Assembly: GCA_937874445.1 (NCBI GenBank)
Contig: CALNAL010000362.1
Coordinates: 1 to 5,653, forward strand
Source: an uncultured Acetobacteraceae bacterium
GTDB lineage: Bacteria > Pseudomonadota > Alphaproteobacteria > Acetobacterales > Acetobacteraceae
DNA length: 5,653 nt
Reading direction: 5' to 3'
Positions 5,631 to 5,653 of this stretch are shown piece after piece (position 1 is the stretch's first letter; every line of letters starts with the position of its first letter). Under the pieces are notes generated by a model. It saw only the letters and a list, made by a program, of their open reading frames with translations, searched no databases and was not told the origin of the DNA. The position numbers and the translations under genes were made by a program.

Positions 5631-5653
5631 ACCTATACGTTACGAATACGGAA

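Noticed and set aside
2789..5632. Minus-strand open frame of 947 codons opposite the DAHP synthase and NAPRTase genes
   Set aside because: It mirrors two clear enzymes with strong G/C third positions, is very rich in Gly, Ala and Val with no domain motif, and crosses the hairpin array. It is a by-product of GC-rich codon use.

Overview
This is a GC-rich (roughly 70%) bacterial chromosome segment. The protein families and the short GC-rich palindromes at the right end (arms of type GGGC/GCCC around GCT) suggest an alphaproteobacterium, perhaps Rhodospirillales. That placement is inference, since there is no rRNA or other marker gene. I see six protein genes, no RNA genes, no insertion sequence and no CRISPR array.

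Left part (1-1982): a COG3618-type amidohydrolase on the minus strand runs off the left edge. It is divergent from a LysR-family regulator on the plus strand. The 290-bp region between them is AT-rich compared with its surroundings. It holds a perfect 17-bp palindrome of LysR-box form (T-N11-A), a minus-strand TATAAT, and a GGGGAGGGG ribosome binding site that sets the regulator's GTG start. This is the usual arrangement of a LysR regulator beside the catabolic gene it controls. The amidohydrolase lacks the expected strand-8 catalytic Asp close to the window edge.

Middle (1983-2908): two small membrane-protein genes one base apart form a split YeeE/YedE-type (PmpA/PmpB-like) sulfur-compound transporter pair. 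A plausible promoter precedes them. A 14-bp stem-loop spans the second stop codon and probably closes the unit. No sulfurtransferase or ArsR-type repressor lies in view.

Right part (2909-5653): a class II DAHP synthase, the first enzyme of the shikimate pathway, is followed after 3 bp by a nicotinate phosphoribosyltransferase-like gene. The two look like one operon, with a tandem array of GC-rich hairpins after the second stop. Both enzymes keep their family motifs. The pairing of aromatic entry with an NAD-salvage-type transferase is the most interesting context here, although each gene has an ordinary primary-metabolism explanation. I do not find convincing evidence of a wholly new system.
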